The notes: generated by a model not told the origin, from the letters alone. A stretch of 64,000 nt of DNA from Pedobacter aquatilis (GCF_030409415.1 NZ_JAUFPW010000029.1:1-64000); one strand, 5' to 3'. Shown: positions 8,414 through 17,183, counted from the first letter of the stretch. Made by a program: numbers and translations.

Positions 8414-9364
8414 TTAACTTAATTGTGATTTATAATAAATTTTTCTAGGGTAGATAAAAACATACCAAATGATGAAAGTGGCAGAGCTTGTTAAAATCAG
8501 GCCGCTTAACGTCCAGTGCATTTCGGTATGACGGGTAACAAAACTTTCGAAAAAAGCAGCTACAATAAATATTGGTACAAGTCCAAACACTATTTTTAAA
8601 CCATCTTTAGCACCCTTTAAAACGGATGCCATTCTCGTGTAAGTTTTTGGAAATAAAAAGCTGTTGCCTAAAATAAGTCCGGCGGCACCGGCCAAAACAA
8701 TTGCAGAAATTTCTAAAGTGCCGTGAACCCAAATCACTAAAACCGATTGAATACCCAACCCTTTGCTAAAGAAGAAATATTGAAACGAACCTAGCATTAC
8801 ACCATTTCTGAATAAGGAAACAATGCTTCCGAAGGAAAAAAGTATACCTAGAACAAAGGTGTATAGAGAAACGAAAATGTTATTTGCCCCAATTTGGATA
8901 AACATCATTATTGGGTTCTGTTGCTTATATACGCCGAATGGGTCGCCTTTTGCAATGTTATCATTGGTCATGTTTACATAACCGTCGCCCAAAATTAGTC
9001 TGATAAAAGTATCATCATACTTTGCAGAAATTGCGCCAATTGCACAAGAAACCAAGAAAAATACAAGTGAGTAAATGACTTGTTTTCTATGCTCGAAGAA
9101 GAGTAAGGGTAATTCTGTTTTCCAGAAAATTAAAAACCGGTTTGATTTTTCTTTTTTGTTTTTATAAACCGAGCCATGAAGTTTGGAGGCTAAGCCGTTT
9201 AAATAGGCTGTTGTTTTTGAGTTTGGATAAAAAGTTTTAGCATAAGCTAAATCATTTGTTATTTCAGTAAAACGATCGGCAAGTTCATCAGGACTTGCTT
9301 GTTGCAAATCGTTAAATCGCTGCCATTTTTCTGTATTTTGTTTAACAAATAAAGCTTCTCTCAT
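8414..9364 (-). CDS. Stage II sporulation protein M-like (SpoIIM/DUF95) membrane protein
   Basis: A 316-aa protein with a soluble N-terminal ~95 residues (MREALFVKQNTEKWQRF start) followed by about five membrane helices. The core GANNIFVSLYTFVLGI and WVHGTLEISAIVLAGAAGL segments match the SpoIIM/DUF95 family. Members exist far outside spore formers, so sporulation is not implied. First gene of the minus-strand operon that ends with DUF58; a TATTTTTG promoter element lies about 50 nt upstream. It is divergent from the RDD-family gene, a pairing common in Bacteroidota and Actinobacteria. Confidence 0.87.
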   Translation of the reverse strand: MREALFVKQNTEKWQRFNDLQQASPDELADRFTEITNDLAYAKTFYPNSKTTAYLNGLASKLHGSVYKNKKEKSNRFLIFWKTELPLLFFEHRKQVIYSLVFFLVSCAIGAISAKYDDTFIRLILGDGYVNMTNDNIAKGDPFGVYKQQNPIMMFIQIGANNIFVSLYTFVLGILFSFGSIVSLFRNGVMLGSFQYFFFSKGLGIQSVLVIWVHGTLEISAIVLAGAAGLILGNSFLFPKTYTRMASVLKGAKDGLKIVFGLVPIFIVAAFFESFVTRHTEMHWTLSGLILTSSATFIIWYVFIYPRKIYYKSQLS

Positions 9365-9413
9365 TAATAGCTACTCAAATCTGTGGTTAAAATAGTTTAA
9401 ATTTTCTTGCTAA

Positions 9414-9421
9414 CAAAAATA
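9414..9421 (-). promoter_or_regulatory. TAnnTTTG (-7) element of the SpoIIM-MoxR-DUF58 operon
   Basis: Minus-strand TATTTTTG lies 49 nt before the first ATG of the operon. It is a candidate for the single promoter of the six genes. No good -33 TTTG is visible. Confidence 0.35.
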
Positions 9422-9495
9422 AGCGGCAATTGCTTTATCAATTTTACGCTGAAAAATTTACAAACGCGAAACTATCATCTATGCATAAAAAAAAT

Positions 9496-9503
9496 TATGT
9501 TTG
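9496..9503 (+). promoter_or_regulatory. TAnnTTTG (-7) element of the RDD gene
   Basis: TATGTTTG ends four bases (AAAT) before the ATG at 9508. A transcript from this element would start at or inside the start codon. Confidence 0.45.
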
Positions 9504-9507
9504 AAAT

Positions 9508-10251
9508 ATGGAAACCATTACAATTAGCACTGCTCAAAATGTTGATATTGAATATGAAGTTGCAGGCTTGGGCGAACGCATAGCTGCCCGATTAATAGAT
9601 CTTGCTGGCTTTGCAGTTTTGTACATCGTGGTTTTAATTTTAATGGTTGCGGCACAGTTCAGTACATCGGGCAATATTTCAATCGTCCTGATTATTCTAT
9701 TTGCGGTAATATTTATTTTTTATGACTTGGTTTGCGAAATGCTGATGAACGGGCAAAGTTTCGGGAAAAAAATTATGAAGATAAAAGTCATCAGCCTTGA
9801 TGGCGGACAACCAACCTTCGGCCAATATTTAATGCGTTGGATTTTTAGAATTGTAGATTTTGGAGTGTGGTTTGGATGGGGTGTAGTTGCCTTAATTTCT
9901 GTAGCAGTTACAGAAAAGCACCAGCGTATTGGCGATAAATTAGCGAAAACAACATTAATTAAAACGGTTCCCCGTACAAAAATTGATAACGTTGCCTTTA
10001 GTTTTTCATTGCCAGAAGATTACGAGCCCATATTTAAAGAGGTTTTGCATTTAAATGATAGAGATGCTGAACTTGTTTACGAGGTTTTAACGGGTTACTA
10101 CACAACCGGAAATGCAGATTTAATTTATGCGATGGCCGCAAAAATTAAAGCACATATCGCTGTGAATATTCCTGCCGGGATGAACGAACTTCAGTTTCTG
10201 GAAACCGTTATGAGAGATTATAAACACATTACCGCCAATATTAATGTTTAG
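9508..10251 (+). CDS. RDD-family membrane protein
   Basis: A 247-aa integral membrane protein. The RDD signature appears as RIAARLIDLAGF near residues 24-36, and further RDD-type features are NGQSFGKKIMKIKV and GDKLAKT. About three hydrophobic helices lie within residues 30-145, followed by a soluble C-terminal ~100 residues of unknown role. RDD proteins are poorly understood and some are linked to ion transport. It is divergent from the SpoIIM-like operon and overlaps the convergent DUF2752 gene by 4 nt. Confidence 0.88.
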   Translation: METITISTAQNVDIEYEVAGLGERIAARLIDLAGFAVLYIVVLILMVAAQFSTSGNISIVLIILFAVIFIFYDLVCEMLMNGQSFGKKIMKIKVISLDGGQPTFGQYLMRWIFRIVDFGVWFGWGVVALISVAVTEKHQRIGDKLAKTTLIKTVPRTKIDNVAFSFSLPEDYEPIFKEVLHLNDRDAELVYEVLTGYYTTGNADLIYAMAAKIKAHIAVNIPAGMNELQFLETVMRDYKHITANINV

Positions 10252-10580
10252 TGGATAAACATTTTATATAAGTAACATATCAATACAAAATTACCAACGA
10301 TAATTATCATTGATTTTAGCACAATCGGGCTTTTTGCAAAGGGAAATTTTTGAATGATAAAAGCTGAAATAAACACCAAAATTAATGGAATTGCTGGAGG
10401 GTATAATTCCCAGCTTTGTTGAAAATTACCCTGAAACAGCAAGATAACTGAACGCTGAAAACCGCAACCAGGGCAATCTAAATGAGTTAATGTTTTAATA
10501 GGGCAGGGTATTAAATGATTTTGCAGCCAATCAACTAAATTGATTGTGCTGCAAAATATTTGTAAAGTAATCAATAACAT
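10248..10580 (-). CDS. DUF2752 domain-containing membrane protein
   Basis: A 110-aa small membrane protein. The DUF2752 hallmark is present: a CP-x(8)-DCPGCGFQRSV cysteine/arginine motif around residues 25-43, followed by two hydrophobic helices (about 55-75 and 85-105). Its function is unknown. Its start codon overlaps the stop of the upstream gene (TAATG), so the two are probably cotranslated. Confidence 0.82.
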   Translation of the reverse strand: MLLITLQIFCSTINLVDWLQNHLIPCPIKTLTHLDCPGCGFQRSVILLFQGNFQQSWELYPPAIPLILVFISAFIIQKFPFAKSPIVLKSMIIIVGNFVLICYLYKMFIH

Positions 10581-11077
10581 TAAACAACCGGAGGAGGCGT
10601 ATCGTTAGGATTGTTTTGATTACCAAATGGATTATTGAAGTTGTTGTTTTGGTTATTGAACGGGTTATTTCCGAAGCCATTATTTTGAGCCTCTGCCGCT
10701 GATGGACCTAAATATCTAGCATTTCCAAAACCTAAAAGTGGCCAGAAAACGTAAGGAAATATAACTAAGCCAACGGTAAAACCCTCTGATTTTCCGAAAC
10801 TTTTACTTATTAAGTTTATTAACCAAATGACGAAAACAGGATAAGTACATGGAATCAATAACCACAAAATCCAAATCATTGGCTTGCCAACAATTTCAAT
10901 CATCACAATAAAATTGTAAATTGGAATTAAAGCTGCCCAACCTGGTTTGCCGGCTTTTTCAAAAACCTTCCACATTCCAACAATCAGCAATACAATAATT
11001 GCCAAATAAACAATAATAGCAACTGCGCCAATGCCCGCGGCTATACCGCTACCTTCATAAGATTCGTACTCATTCAT
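10580..11077 (-). CDS. DUF5684-like membrane protein with Asn-rich tail
   Basis: A 165-aa protein with about four membrane helices. The motif VFEKAGKPGWAALIPIYN at roughly residues 38-55 is typical of DUF5684/signal-peptidase-associated small membrane proteins. The last ~35 residues are Asn/Pro/Gly-rich (repeats of NPFNNQNN type), a low-complexity cytoplasmic tail. Function unknown. It forms a two-gene unit with the DUF2752 gene. Confidence 0.75.
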   Translation of the reverse strand: MNEYESYEGSGIAAGIGAVAIIVYLAIIVLLIVGMWKVFEKAGKPGWAALIPIYNFIVMIEIVGKPMIWILWLLIPCTYPVFVIWLINLISKSFGKSEGFTVGLVIFPYVFWPLLGFGNARYLGPSAAEAQNNGFGNNPFNNQNNNFNNPFGNQNNPNDTPPPVV

Positions 11078-11152
11078 AAGTTTTCGTTTTTTAGATTAAT
11101 AATAAACTAAGCTAAAATTTTAAAATTAAAAATGAAAGAAGCTGATATTAAA

Positions 11153-11878
11153 TTATTTAAGTACTGCAGAAATTTTTGGTTGCAGTGCGCTTGCCCAATT
11201 TTCATACATTTTACCGCTTGGATGTAAACCATCGTTTGCAATTAATGTAGCATCATTTGCGGCCATTCTAGAGCCAAGTGTAATATTTGTGAAACTTACG
11301 CCTGCATCATTAGTTATTTTTTCTGCTGCTGTGTTAAATGCATCAATTTCTTTGGCAATTGCTTCAGCAGATTTGAAGCCACTTTTTGCGAAAGGTGTTA
11401 CGCCCCAATCGGGTATAGAAACTACAAAAACTCTGGCTTTTTTCCCGCCAGCAAAACCAATGGCGGTTTCCAATAACTCACGAAATTCTTTTTTGTAAGT
11501 TTCTAAACTGTAACCTCTATATTGGTTATTTACGCCAATAAGTAAGGTAACAAAATCGAATTTTTGGGTAACTTTTGCCTGTACAATTGCGCCCTGAAGC
11601 TCGTCGGTTGTCCAGCCAGTTCTGGCAATTATTTTCGGCGTTTCTAAGTTAATTGCATTTTTTGCCAGTAAATTTTTAAGTTGAAAAGGAAAAGATTCAT
11701 TTTGACTAACCGCCTCACCAATTGTATACGAATCGCCCAAGGCAAGGTATGTAAAAATACCTGTTGTGTTTTTTTCTACAAAAGAAGTATCGGTTGGTTG
11801 ATTTACAGGCATTGGATTTTGCTTAGTGCAACCCGAAGATAGAAAAGAAAATAAAATAGCGCTCAATAAAATTTTCAT
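11153..11878 (-). CDS. SGNH/GDSL-family lipoprotein hydrolase
   Basis: A 241-aa secreted esterase/lipase-type enzyme. The N-terminus is a lipoprotein signal with lipobox LSSGC (Cys17). Catalytic blocks of SGNH hydrolases are visible: block I LALGDSYTIG (nucleophile Ser), the GVNNQYRG block with the oxyanion Asn, and DGLHPSG near the C-terminus with the Asp and His. The substrate could be an acyl or acetyl ester of an envelope glycan or lipid; this cannot be read from the sequence. It is separated from its neighbours by short spacers and has its own promoter-like element. Confidence 0.88.
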   Translation of the reverse strand: MKILLSAILFSFLSSGCTKQNPMPVNQPTDTSFVEKNTTGIFTYLALGDSYTIGEAVSQNESFPFQLKNLLAKNAINLETPKIIARTGWTTDELQGAIVQAKVTQKFDFVTLLIGVNNQYRGYSLETYKKEFRELLETAIGFAGGKKARVFVVSIPDWGVTPFAKSGFKSAEAIAKEIDAFNTAAEKITNDAGVSFTNITLGSRMAANDATLIANDGLHPSGKMYENWASALQPKISAVLK

Positions 11879-11891
11879 GCACTAATTTACG

Positions 11892-11899
11892 CAAAAGTA
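11892..11899 (-). promoter_or_regulatory. TAnnTTTG (-7) element of the SGNH lipoprotein gene
   Basis: Minus-strand TACTTTTG lies 13 nt before the ATG at 11878, predicting a leader of roughly 10 nt. Confidence 0.4.
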
Positions 11900-11975
11900 G
11901 CTTACACGGTTTTAGATTTTTAGAAGCTCAACGGGCTTGCGTTTATGGCTAATTTTGTCCCGCCAATGCTGCAAT

Positions 11976-12046
11976 CTTTTGGTTAAACTTACGAAGTCTA
12001 ACAGGCATCTTCCAGTAGAGACTTCGTAAGTTTAAAGAACCAAAAG
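11976..12046. repeat. Palindromic repeat with 16-bp arms plus outer 9-bp arms
   Basis: TAAACTTACGAAGTCT (11984-11999) pairs perfectly with 12019-12034 across a 19-nt loop. The outer CTTTTGGTT (11976-11984) pairs with AACCAAAAG (12038-12046) after a 3-nt bulge. It lies in the 485-nt gap between the SGNH gene and lipB, which holds this element, a second REP-like palindrome and a GC-rich repeat but no credible gene. Confidence 0.65.
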
Positions 12047-12102
12047 TATTTTCGCGTATGTCGGGGCTAATGTTCGCGGCTTGTTAAAATTATCACAATT
12101 AT

Positions 12103-12122
12103 CCGTTGGTTGAAACCAACGG
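12103..12122. repeat. REP-like palindrome, copy 2
   Basis: CCGTTGGTT, a 2-nt loop, then AACCAACGG. It is identical to the palindrome at 183-202 but inverted, and the identity runs a few bases beyond both ends. Confidence 0.7.
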
Positions 12123-12251
12123 CAAAGAGCATTAGGAAGTTTTATAGGGTTTTAAGGAGAACAAGTTGTTTATTGCAGGCTTGCTTTAGGTGCCTGTTTT
12201 ATGTTAAGCACTTTGTAGATTCGCAAGTTTTGTGCACTATTCTTTGTTCTC

Positions 12252-12330
12252 AAACCCGATTGAAGTGAAAAGCCCGCAAGCGAGGCACGAGTGCGGACTT
12301 GTAACGTAAAGCGGGACTGATGCCCGCCAA
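12252..12330. repeat. GC-rich dispersed repeat candidate
   Basis: An island clearly richer in GC than its surroundings, running from AAACCCGATTGAAGTG to GCGGGACTGATGCCCGCC. I recall closely similar sequences repeated between genes in Sphingobacteriaceae. The stretch at 1764-1839 shares its end motifs. It has hairpin potential but no open frame. Confidence 0.45.
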
Positions 12331-12363
12331 AAGTACCAACCGTTCATTTTCAAAAAAATTATA

Positions 12364-13092
12364 TTATACCAATTCCATTTTGAAAAGATTGGCAATATGA
12401 TTTTTCAGTTTTTCCTTCACTTCTTCGATATTGGGTTTATAGCCCAATTCATGTTCTAAAGAGGTAACCGCTTTATCATCAATACCGCAAGGCACAATGT
12501 TTTTAAAGTAATCTAAATCAACGTTTACATTAAAGGCAAAGCCATGCATGGTAACCCAACGACTGCAACGAACGCCCATAGCGCAAATTTTTCGGGCTTT
12601 CTCATTATCAGCATCCAGCCAAACGCCGGTATAGCCTTCGTATCTTCCGCTTTCAATTCCGTAATCTTTAAGGGTTAAAATTACCGCTTCTTCTAGCATT
12701 CTAAGGTATAAATGTATGTCGGTAAAGAAATTATCTAAATCTAAAATCGGGTAGCCAACAATTTGGCCAGGGCCGTGATAGGTAATGTCGCCACCGCGAT
12801 TTATCTTGTAATATGTTGCCTGCTTATCTTTAAGGCCTTGTTCATCTAGCAGCAAGTTTTCTGGATGACCGCTTTTACCCAAGGTATAAACATGCGGGTG
12901 CTCATTAAAAATAAGATAGTTAGGTGTAGGTAAATTTGTGCCATTAACGCGATTTTCGCTTTTGATGGCTACGGTTTTATTTAACAAATCTTCCTGCCTA
13001 TCCCAGGCTTGCTGGTAATCTGTTAACCCCCAATCTATAAATTGTGTTTTTACTAATTTATCCGCAGCGTATTTTTCACTTTCCTCGTTCAT
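12364..13092 (-). CDS. lipB: Octanoyltransferase LipB
   Basis: A 242-aa cytoplasmic enzyme that transfers octanoyl from acyl carrier protein to lipoyl domains, the first step of lipoate synthesis. The LipB signature is RGGDITYHGPGQ at residues 99-110, with the conserved Lys168 before MGVRCSRWVTMHG and the catalytic Cys202 in IVPCGID. The N-terminal ~20 residues extend beyond the usual family start; internal starts exist but are not better placed. The gene follows the phosphopantetheinyl transferase by 14 nt on the same strand. Both act on acyl-carrier proteins, so shared expression makes sense. Confidence 0.95.
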   Translation of the reverse strand: MNEESEKYAADKLVKTQFIDWGLTDYQQAWDRQEDLLNKTVAIKSENRVNGTNLPTPNYLIFNEHPHVYTLGKSGHPENLLLDEQGLKDKQATYYKINRGGDITYHGPGQIVGYPILDLDNFFTDIHLYLRMLEEAVILTLKDYGIESGRYEGYTGVWLDADNEKARKICAMGVRCSRWVTMHGFAFNVNVDLDYFKNIVPCGIDDKAVTSLEHELGYKPNIEEVKEKLKNHIANLFKMELV

Positions 13093-13106
13093 CTTCTTAT
13101 TACGGT

Positions 13107-13757
13107 TTATTTTTCCGCAGCCTGTACATAGCCAACCATATAGCCATCTTTTGTTTTAAAATAATTTACAGTTAGTTCGCGTGTTCCGTTTGGTAACTCT
13201 ACCAAGGCATTTAAACTGCCTTCGCTTTTTAGCTTAAAGGGTTTGATGTGTATGTGGGCCTTAAATTCCAGCCCTTTTTTACCATGCCATTTGTAAATTG
13301 CTTCTTTAGCACACCAACATACATAAAGTCCTTCGGTGTTATCGCCAATTTGCTTTTGTGCAAGCTCAACATCACTTAAAAACTTATGCTTTATGCTTTT
13401 TATTTTATGTTTGATGAGTTCGATATCAACGCCTACAGCGTAATCCTTACTAATCATTACAGCTGCGTAATCGTAAGAATGGCTTAAAGAAATTTTATAA
13501 TCGAAGTTTACGAGGTATGGTTTGCCATCTTCATCAAATTTGCAATCGATATACTCGGCGGTATTTAAAAGCGTACGTAAAAGTAAACGAGTGCTTAACC
13601 AATGGAGCAACCGTTTTCCATTATTTAATGATGAAATGATATCGAGCTCATGCTGTTTTAACTGTAAACCGGCTAAAAGTTGCGCTTCTGTTTCCTCAAT
13701 TTTCCAGATTGCCAGAACAGAGTGTTCATCAATATTTTTATTATAAACTATTGGCAT
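13107..13757 (-). CDS. 4'-phosphopantetheinyl transferase superfamily protein (Sfp type)
   Basis: A 216-aa enzyme that attaches the phosphopantetheine arm of CoA to a Ser of carrier proteins. The two magnesium/CoA motifs are present: VGVDIE (Asp111, Glu113) and WCAKEAIYKWHGKKG (148-162, Glu152, Lys156). The SLSHS motif for CoA binding is at 90-94. The length and two-half layout are of Sfp type rather than the short AcpS type. First gene of a two-gene unit with lipB. It may serve as the holo-ACP synthase or modify a secondary carrier protein; the sequence does not distinguish these. Confidence 0.9.
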   Translation of the reverse strand: MPIVYNKNIDEHSVLAIWKIEETEAQLLAGLQLKQHELDIISSLNNGKRLLHWLSTRLLLRTLLNTAEYIDCKFDEDGKPYLVNFDYKISLSHSYDYAAVMISKDYAVGVDIELIKHKIKSIKHKFLSDVELAQKQIGDNTEGLYVCWCAKEAIYKWHGKKGLEFKAHIHIKPFKLKSEGSLNALVELPNGTRELTVNYFKTKDGYMVGYVQAAEK

Positions 13758-13780
13758 TTATAAAATTGAAATTTAACATG

Positions 13781-13788
13781 CAAAATTA
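13781..13788 (-). promoter_or_regulatory. TAnnTTTG (-7) element of the PPTase-lipB unit
   Basis: Minus-strand TAATTTTG lies 23 nt before the PPTase ATG. It sits in the 72-nt spacer shared with the divergent dCTP deaminase gene. Confidence 0.4.
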
Positions 13789-13829
13789 TCTTAAATAAAT
13801 GATAATTTAGGCCAAAAATACGCATAATA

Positions 13830-14366
13830 ATGATATTATCTGATAAAAGGATTTTAGAGGAAATTGATAAAGGAACAATAATTATTGAACCTTTCGATCG
13901 CAGTTGCTTAGGCACCAATTCGTACGATGTACATTTGGGCAAATATTTAGCAACCTATAAAAGCCGTGTATTGGATGCAAAAAAACATAATGAAATTGAG
14001 CATTTCGAAATCCCAAAGGATGGTTTCGTGCTTCAGCCAGGTACATTATACTTGGGTGTAACATTAGAATACACCGAAACGCATAGTCATGTGCCATTTT
14101 TAGAAGGTAAAAGTAGCACCGGAAGATTAGGAATTGATATACACGCTACTGCTGGTAAGGGCGATGTTGGGTTCTGCAACACCTGGACTTTGGAAATTTC
14201 AGTAGCGCAACCCGTTAAGGTTTATGCAGGAATGCCAATTGGGCAATTAATTTATTTTGTTGTAGAAGGCGAAGTAGAAACCATGTATAACAGTAAAGGC
14301 AACGCCAAATATAATAACAAAACAACCCGGCCTGTTGAAAGTATGATGTGGAAGAACAGCTTTTAG
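13830..14366 (+). CDS. dcd: dCTP deaminase
   Basis: A 178-aa trimeric enzyme of the dUTPase fold that converts dCTP to dUTP for thymidylate synthesis. The N-terminus MILSDKRILEEIDKG and the SYDVHLG segment are typical. The nucleotide-binding motif is GKSSTGRLGIDIHATAG (93-109), and the catalytic Glu lies in WTLEISV (Glu122). The C-terminal MPIGQLIYF strand is also present. Whether it also hydrolyses dUTP, as bifunctional relatives do, cannot be read with confidence. Divergent from the PPTase gene. Confidence 0.93.
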   Translation: MILSDKRILEEIDKGTIIIEPFDRSCLGTNSYDVHLGKYLATYKSRVLDAKKHNEIEHFEIPKDGFVLQPGTLYLGVTLEYTETHSHVPFLEGKSSTGRLGIDIHATAGKGDVGFCNTWTLEISVAQPVKVYAGMPIGQLIYFVVEGEVETMYNSKGNAKYNNKTTRPVESMMWKNSF

Positions 14367-14398
14367 CTTAATTTGGTTTTCATGTAAAATTCATAATT

Positions 14399-14430
14399 AT
14401 ATGCCTCAGGTTTTGTATCTTGAGGCATAT
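14399..14430 (+). promoter_or_regulatory. Conserved 5' hairpin upstream of orphan-plug gene 1
   Basis: ATATGCCTCA (14399-14408) and TGAGGCATAT (14421-14430) are perfect 10-bp arms with a 12-nt loop. The same hairpin, with a similar loop and similar distance to the ATG, precedes the paralogue at 17231. It may be the terminator of the preceding gene or part of the 5' leader. There is no strong T-run after it, and the conserved distance to the start favours a leader role. Confidence 0.5.
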
Positions 14431-14450
14431 TTACTTTTACACTACACCAA

Positions 14451-17141
14451 ATGAAAATCAAAGTCTCGCTCCTTCTAGGTTTTTTCGCTGTGCTTTTTAG
14501 TTTTTTAGCATTTAAAATGGACGATGATCCATTCACCCAATTGCTAAAAAAGCTAGAAGATTACTCAAATAAATATCCACAAGAAAAAGTATATCTCCAC
14601 TTAGATAAACCTTACTACGCCATTGGCGATGATATATGGTTTAAAGCTTATACTGTAAATACTAAAACGCTTGCACCATCAGAAATTAGTAAGATTTTAT
14701 ATGTAGAGCTTATTAATGAAAAAGATTCTTTAAAAAGACTTGTAAAACTGCCACTAATGGGAGGCATAACCTGGGGTGATTTTAAGCTTACAGATTCACT
14801 GGGCGAAGGAAATTATCGAATTAGGGCATACACAAGTTACATGCGTAATTTCGGAACAGACTTTTTCTTTGATAAAAACATTAAAGTTGGTAATGGCTGG
14901 GCAAACAAAGTCTTCACTTTTACAGAATATAAGTTTAGCAAAGAAAATAATACCGATAAAGTAAATGCAAGTATTCGTTTTGAGGATAAGAATGGAGTTG
15001 CTTATAAGGATAATGATGTAACCTACGAGGTTCAGCTGGATTACAGGACAATAGCCAAAGGTAAGGCCAAAACTAATGAATCTGGAATAGCAAATATCGA
15101 TTTTGCGAATAATCAATCTTTCCTCAATAAAAAAGGAAAAGTTATTGCAGCAATTACATTAGATAACAAACAAAAGGTTATTAAGAATATTCCGATAACA
15201 TCGACAAGTAACGAAGTTGATGTACAGTTTTTGCCCGAAGGCGGTGCCATGGTAGAAGAATTGCCACAAAAAATAGCAATAAAAGCAGTTAATGGAGCGG
15301 GTTTGGGAGAAGATGTTAAGGCTAAAATTGTAGATCAAACCGGAGCAGAAGTTACAAATGTAGAAACTACACATTTAGGCATTGGAAGTTTCATCTTAAA
15401 CATGCAGGCAGGAAAGTTGTACACGGCAAAAGTTACTTTCAAGGATGGTTCTCAAAAAGATTTTCGATTGCCTTTGGCTCAAAAAAGCGGTTATGCGTTA
15501 TCTATAAATAATTTAGATACTGGAAAAGTATCTGTTAAAATAATGACAACCGCAGATTTAACAAATTCTGATGAGGTAAAGATTGTAGGACAACAAGGTG
15601 GAAATATATACTATGTTTCGAAGGCAAAAGTTGATAAACAATTGCTAACTGCAATTATTCCAAAAAGTAAATTGCCTTCGGGAATTATTCAGTTTACGTT
15701 GTTTTCTGCTAATAATCAGCCCCTTGCAGAACGCTTGATTTTTAATAAAAATAAAATTGATGTGATAGATGTTAAACTAAATACGTCTGGCGCTTCTGCT
15801 GAGAAAAAGGGAAAATCGACTATAAATTTTAATGTATCAAACAGACAAAAGCCTTTGATTGGCAGTTTTTCTGTTTCTGTTACAAACGCCAGTAAAGTTA
15901 CACCCGATGAAGATAATGAGAGTAATATATTTGCCAATTTATTACTAACATCAGATTTGGCTGGTTATGTAGAAAAACCAAATTATTACTTTAAAAATGA
16001 TGATACAAAGACCATAAAAGATTTAGATAATTTGCTATTAACACAAGGCTGGCGGAGATTTCTTTGGAAGAACGTAATCAATGGAGTTGGTCCGACAATT
16101 ACTTATAAGCCTGAGCAATCTACCTCGATTAGTGGTGTGGTAACTAAAGGTGGTAAACCCGTGCCTAATGGTAAAGTAATGATAATGGCTACCAAAGGAG
16201 GATTATTTATTCAAGATACGATAACAAATGCCGAAGGTAGATTTAGCTTTGATAACCTCGAATTTAACGATAGTGTAAGGTTTGTAGTACAAGCCAGAAC
16301 AAAAACAGATAGAAAGTTTGTAGAAATTAAACTTGATGCGCATCCAGCTCAAATTATTACCAAAAGCAAGAATGGAGCAGAAATAGATGTTAATGTGAAC
16401 AATACATTAATGAAATACATTAAAGAAAGCGATACATACTTTAATGAAATGACAAGATTGGGATTGCTGGAACGAACCATAAAATTAAATGAAGTTACCG
16501 TAACTGAGCAAAGAAATCCAGCCAAAAATTCGGCGAATTTAAATGGTGCTGGTCGTGCTGATTTTATATTAACTGCAAAGGATTTGGAAATGTGTGTAAC
16601 ACTCTCGCAATGCTTAAACGGAAGAATACCTTTTGTTTTGTGGAGAAATGGCATCCCTTACTCAACCAGAAGTCAAAATACACCAATGGCTATCGTTGTT
16701 GACGGCATGAATGTTGAAGCTGATTTTCTTGATGTTTTGAATCCCAATGATATTGAAACGATTGAAGTTTTACGCACCCCCGGCAATACAGCGATTTATG
16801 GCAGCCGTGGTGGTGGTGGCGTGCTCGTTATAACTACAAAACGTGGTGGTAGCGGCGTTGTAGCTAATAGTTATGCGCCCGGTGTAGTTACGGTTAACGA
16901 AAAAGGTTTCTCCATTTCCAGAGAATTTTATGCGCCAAAATATGATGGTGCAACAAGCACTTCAAGAGCAGATTTTCGTAGTACGATTTACTGGAATCCG
17001 CAAGTTGTAAGTGATAAAGATGGAAAGGCAACTTTTAATTTTTATAATGCCGATGAAGCTGGAACCTACAGAATTGTTATTGAGGGCATAGATGCTGACG
17101 GGCATTTTGCAAGATCTGTATCAACATTTGATGTAAAATAA
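14451..17141 (+). CDS. MG2-like / TonB-plug domain envelope protein 1
   Basis: An 896-aa exported protein with no membrane barrel. It has an N-terminal hydrophobic signal (about residues 4-22), then a macroglobulin-like MG2 region with the motif YLHLDKPYYAIGDDIWFKAY near residues 48-67. More beta-rich domains follow, then a carboxypeptidase-regulatory-like domain (ISGVVTKGGKPVPNGKVMI, about 562-580), and a TonB plug domain ending in LRTPGNTAIYGSRGGGGV near residue 780. A short C-terminal domain follows. SusC receptors carry such a plug in front of a 22-strand barrel, which is absent here. The plug could dock to a partner in the periplasm or outer membrane. Its tandem paralogue lies 89 nt downstream. 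Function unknown. Confidence 0.82.
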   Translation: MKIKVSLLLGFFAVLFSFLAFKMDDDPFTQLLKKLEDYSNKYPQEKVYLHLDKPYYAIGDDIWFKAYTVNTKTLAPSEISKILYVELINEKDSLKRLVKLPLMGGITWGDFKLTDSLGEGNYRIRAYTSYMRNFGTDFFFDKNIKVGNGWANKVFTFTEYKFSKENNTDKVNASIRFEDKNGVAYKDNDVTYEVQLDYRTIAKGKAKTNESGIANIDFANNQSFLNKKGKVIAAITLDNKQKVIKNIPITSTSNEVDVQFLPEGGAMVEELPQKIAIKAVNGAGLGEDVKAKIVDQTGAEVTNVETTHLGIGSFILNMQAGKLYTAKVTFKDGSQKDFRLPLAQKSGYALSINNLDTGKVSVKIMTTADLTNSDEVKIVGQQGGNIYYVSKAKVDKQLLTAIIPKSKLPSGIIQFTLFSANNQPLAERLIFNKNKIDVIDVKLNTSGASAEKKGKSTINFNVSNRQKPLIGSFSVSVTNASKVTPDEDNESNIFANLLLTSDLAGYVEKPNYYFKNDDTKTIKDLDNLLLTQGWRRFLWKNVINGVGPTITYKPEQSTSISGVVTKGGKPVPNGKVMIMATKGGLFIQDTITNAEGRFSFDNLEFNDSVRFVVQARTKTDRKFVEIKLDAHPAQIITKSKNGAEIDVNVNNTLMKYIKESDTYFNEMTRLGLLERTIKLNEVTVTEQRNPAKNSANLNGAGRADFILTAKDLEMCVTLSQCLNGRIPFVLWRNGIPYSTRSQNTPMAIVVDGMNVEADFLDVLNPNDIETIEVLRTPGNTAIYGSRGGGGVLVITTKRGGSGVVANSYAPGVVTVNEKGFSISREFYAPKYDGATSTSRADFRSTIYWNPQVVSDKDGKATFNFYNADEAGTYRIVIEGIDADGHFARSVSTFDVK

Positions 17142-17183
17142 ATATTGCAATAACTAAAAGGTTAGTACTATGCTATTGATTTG

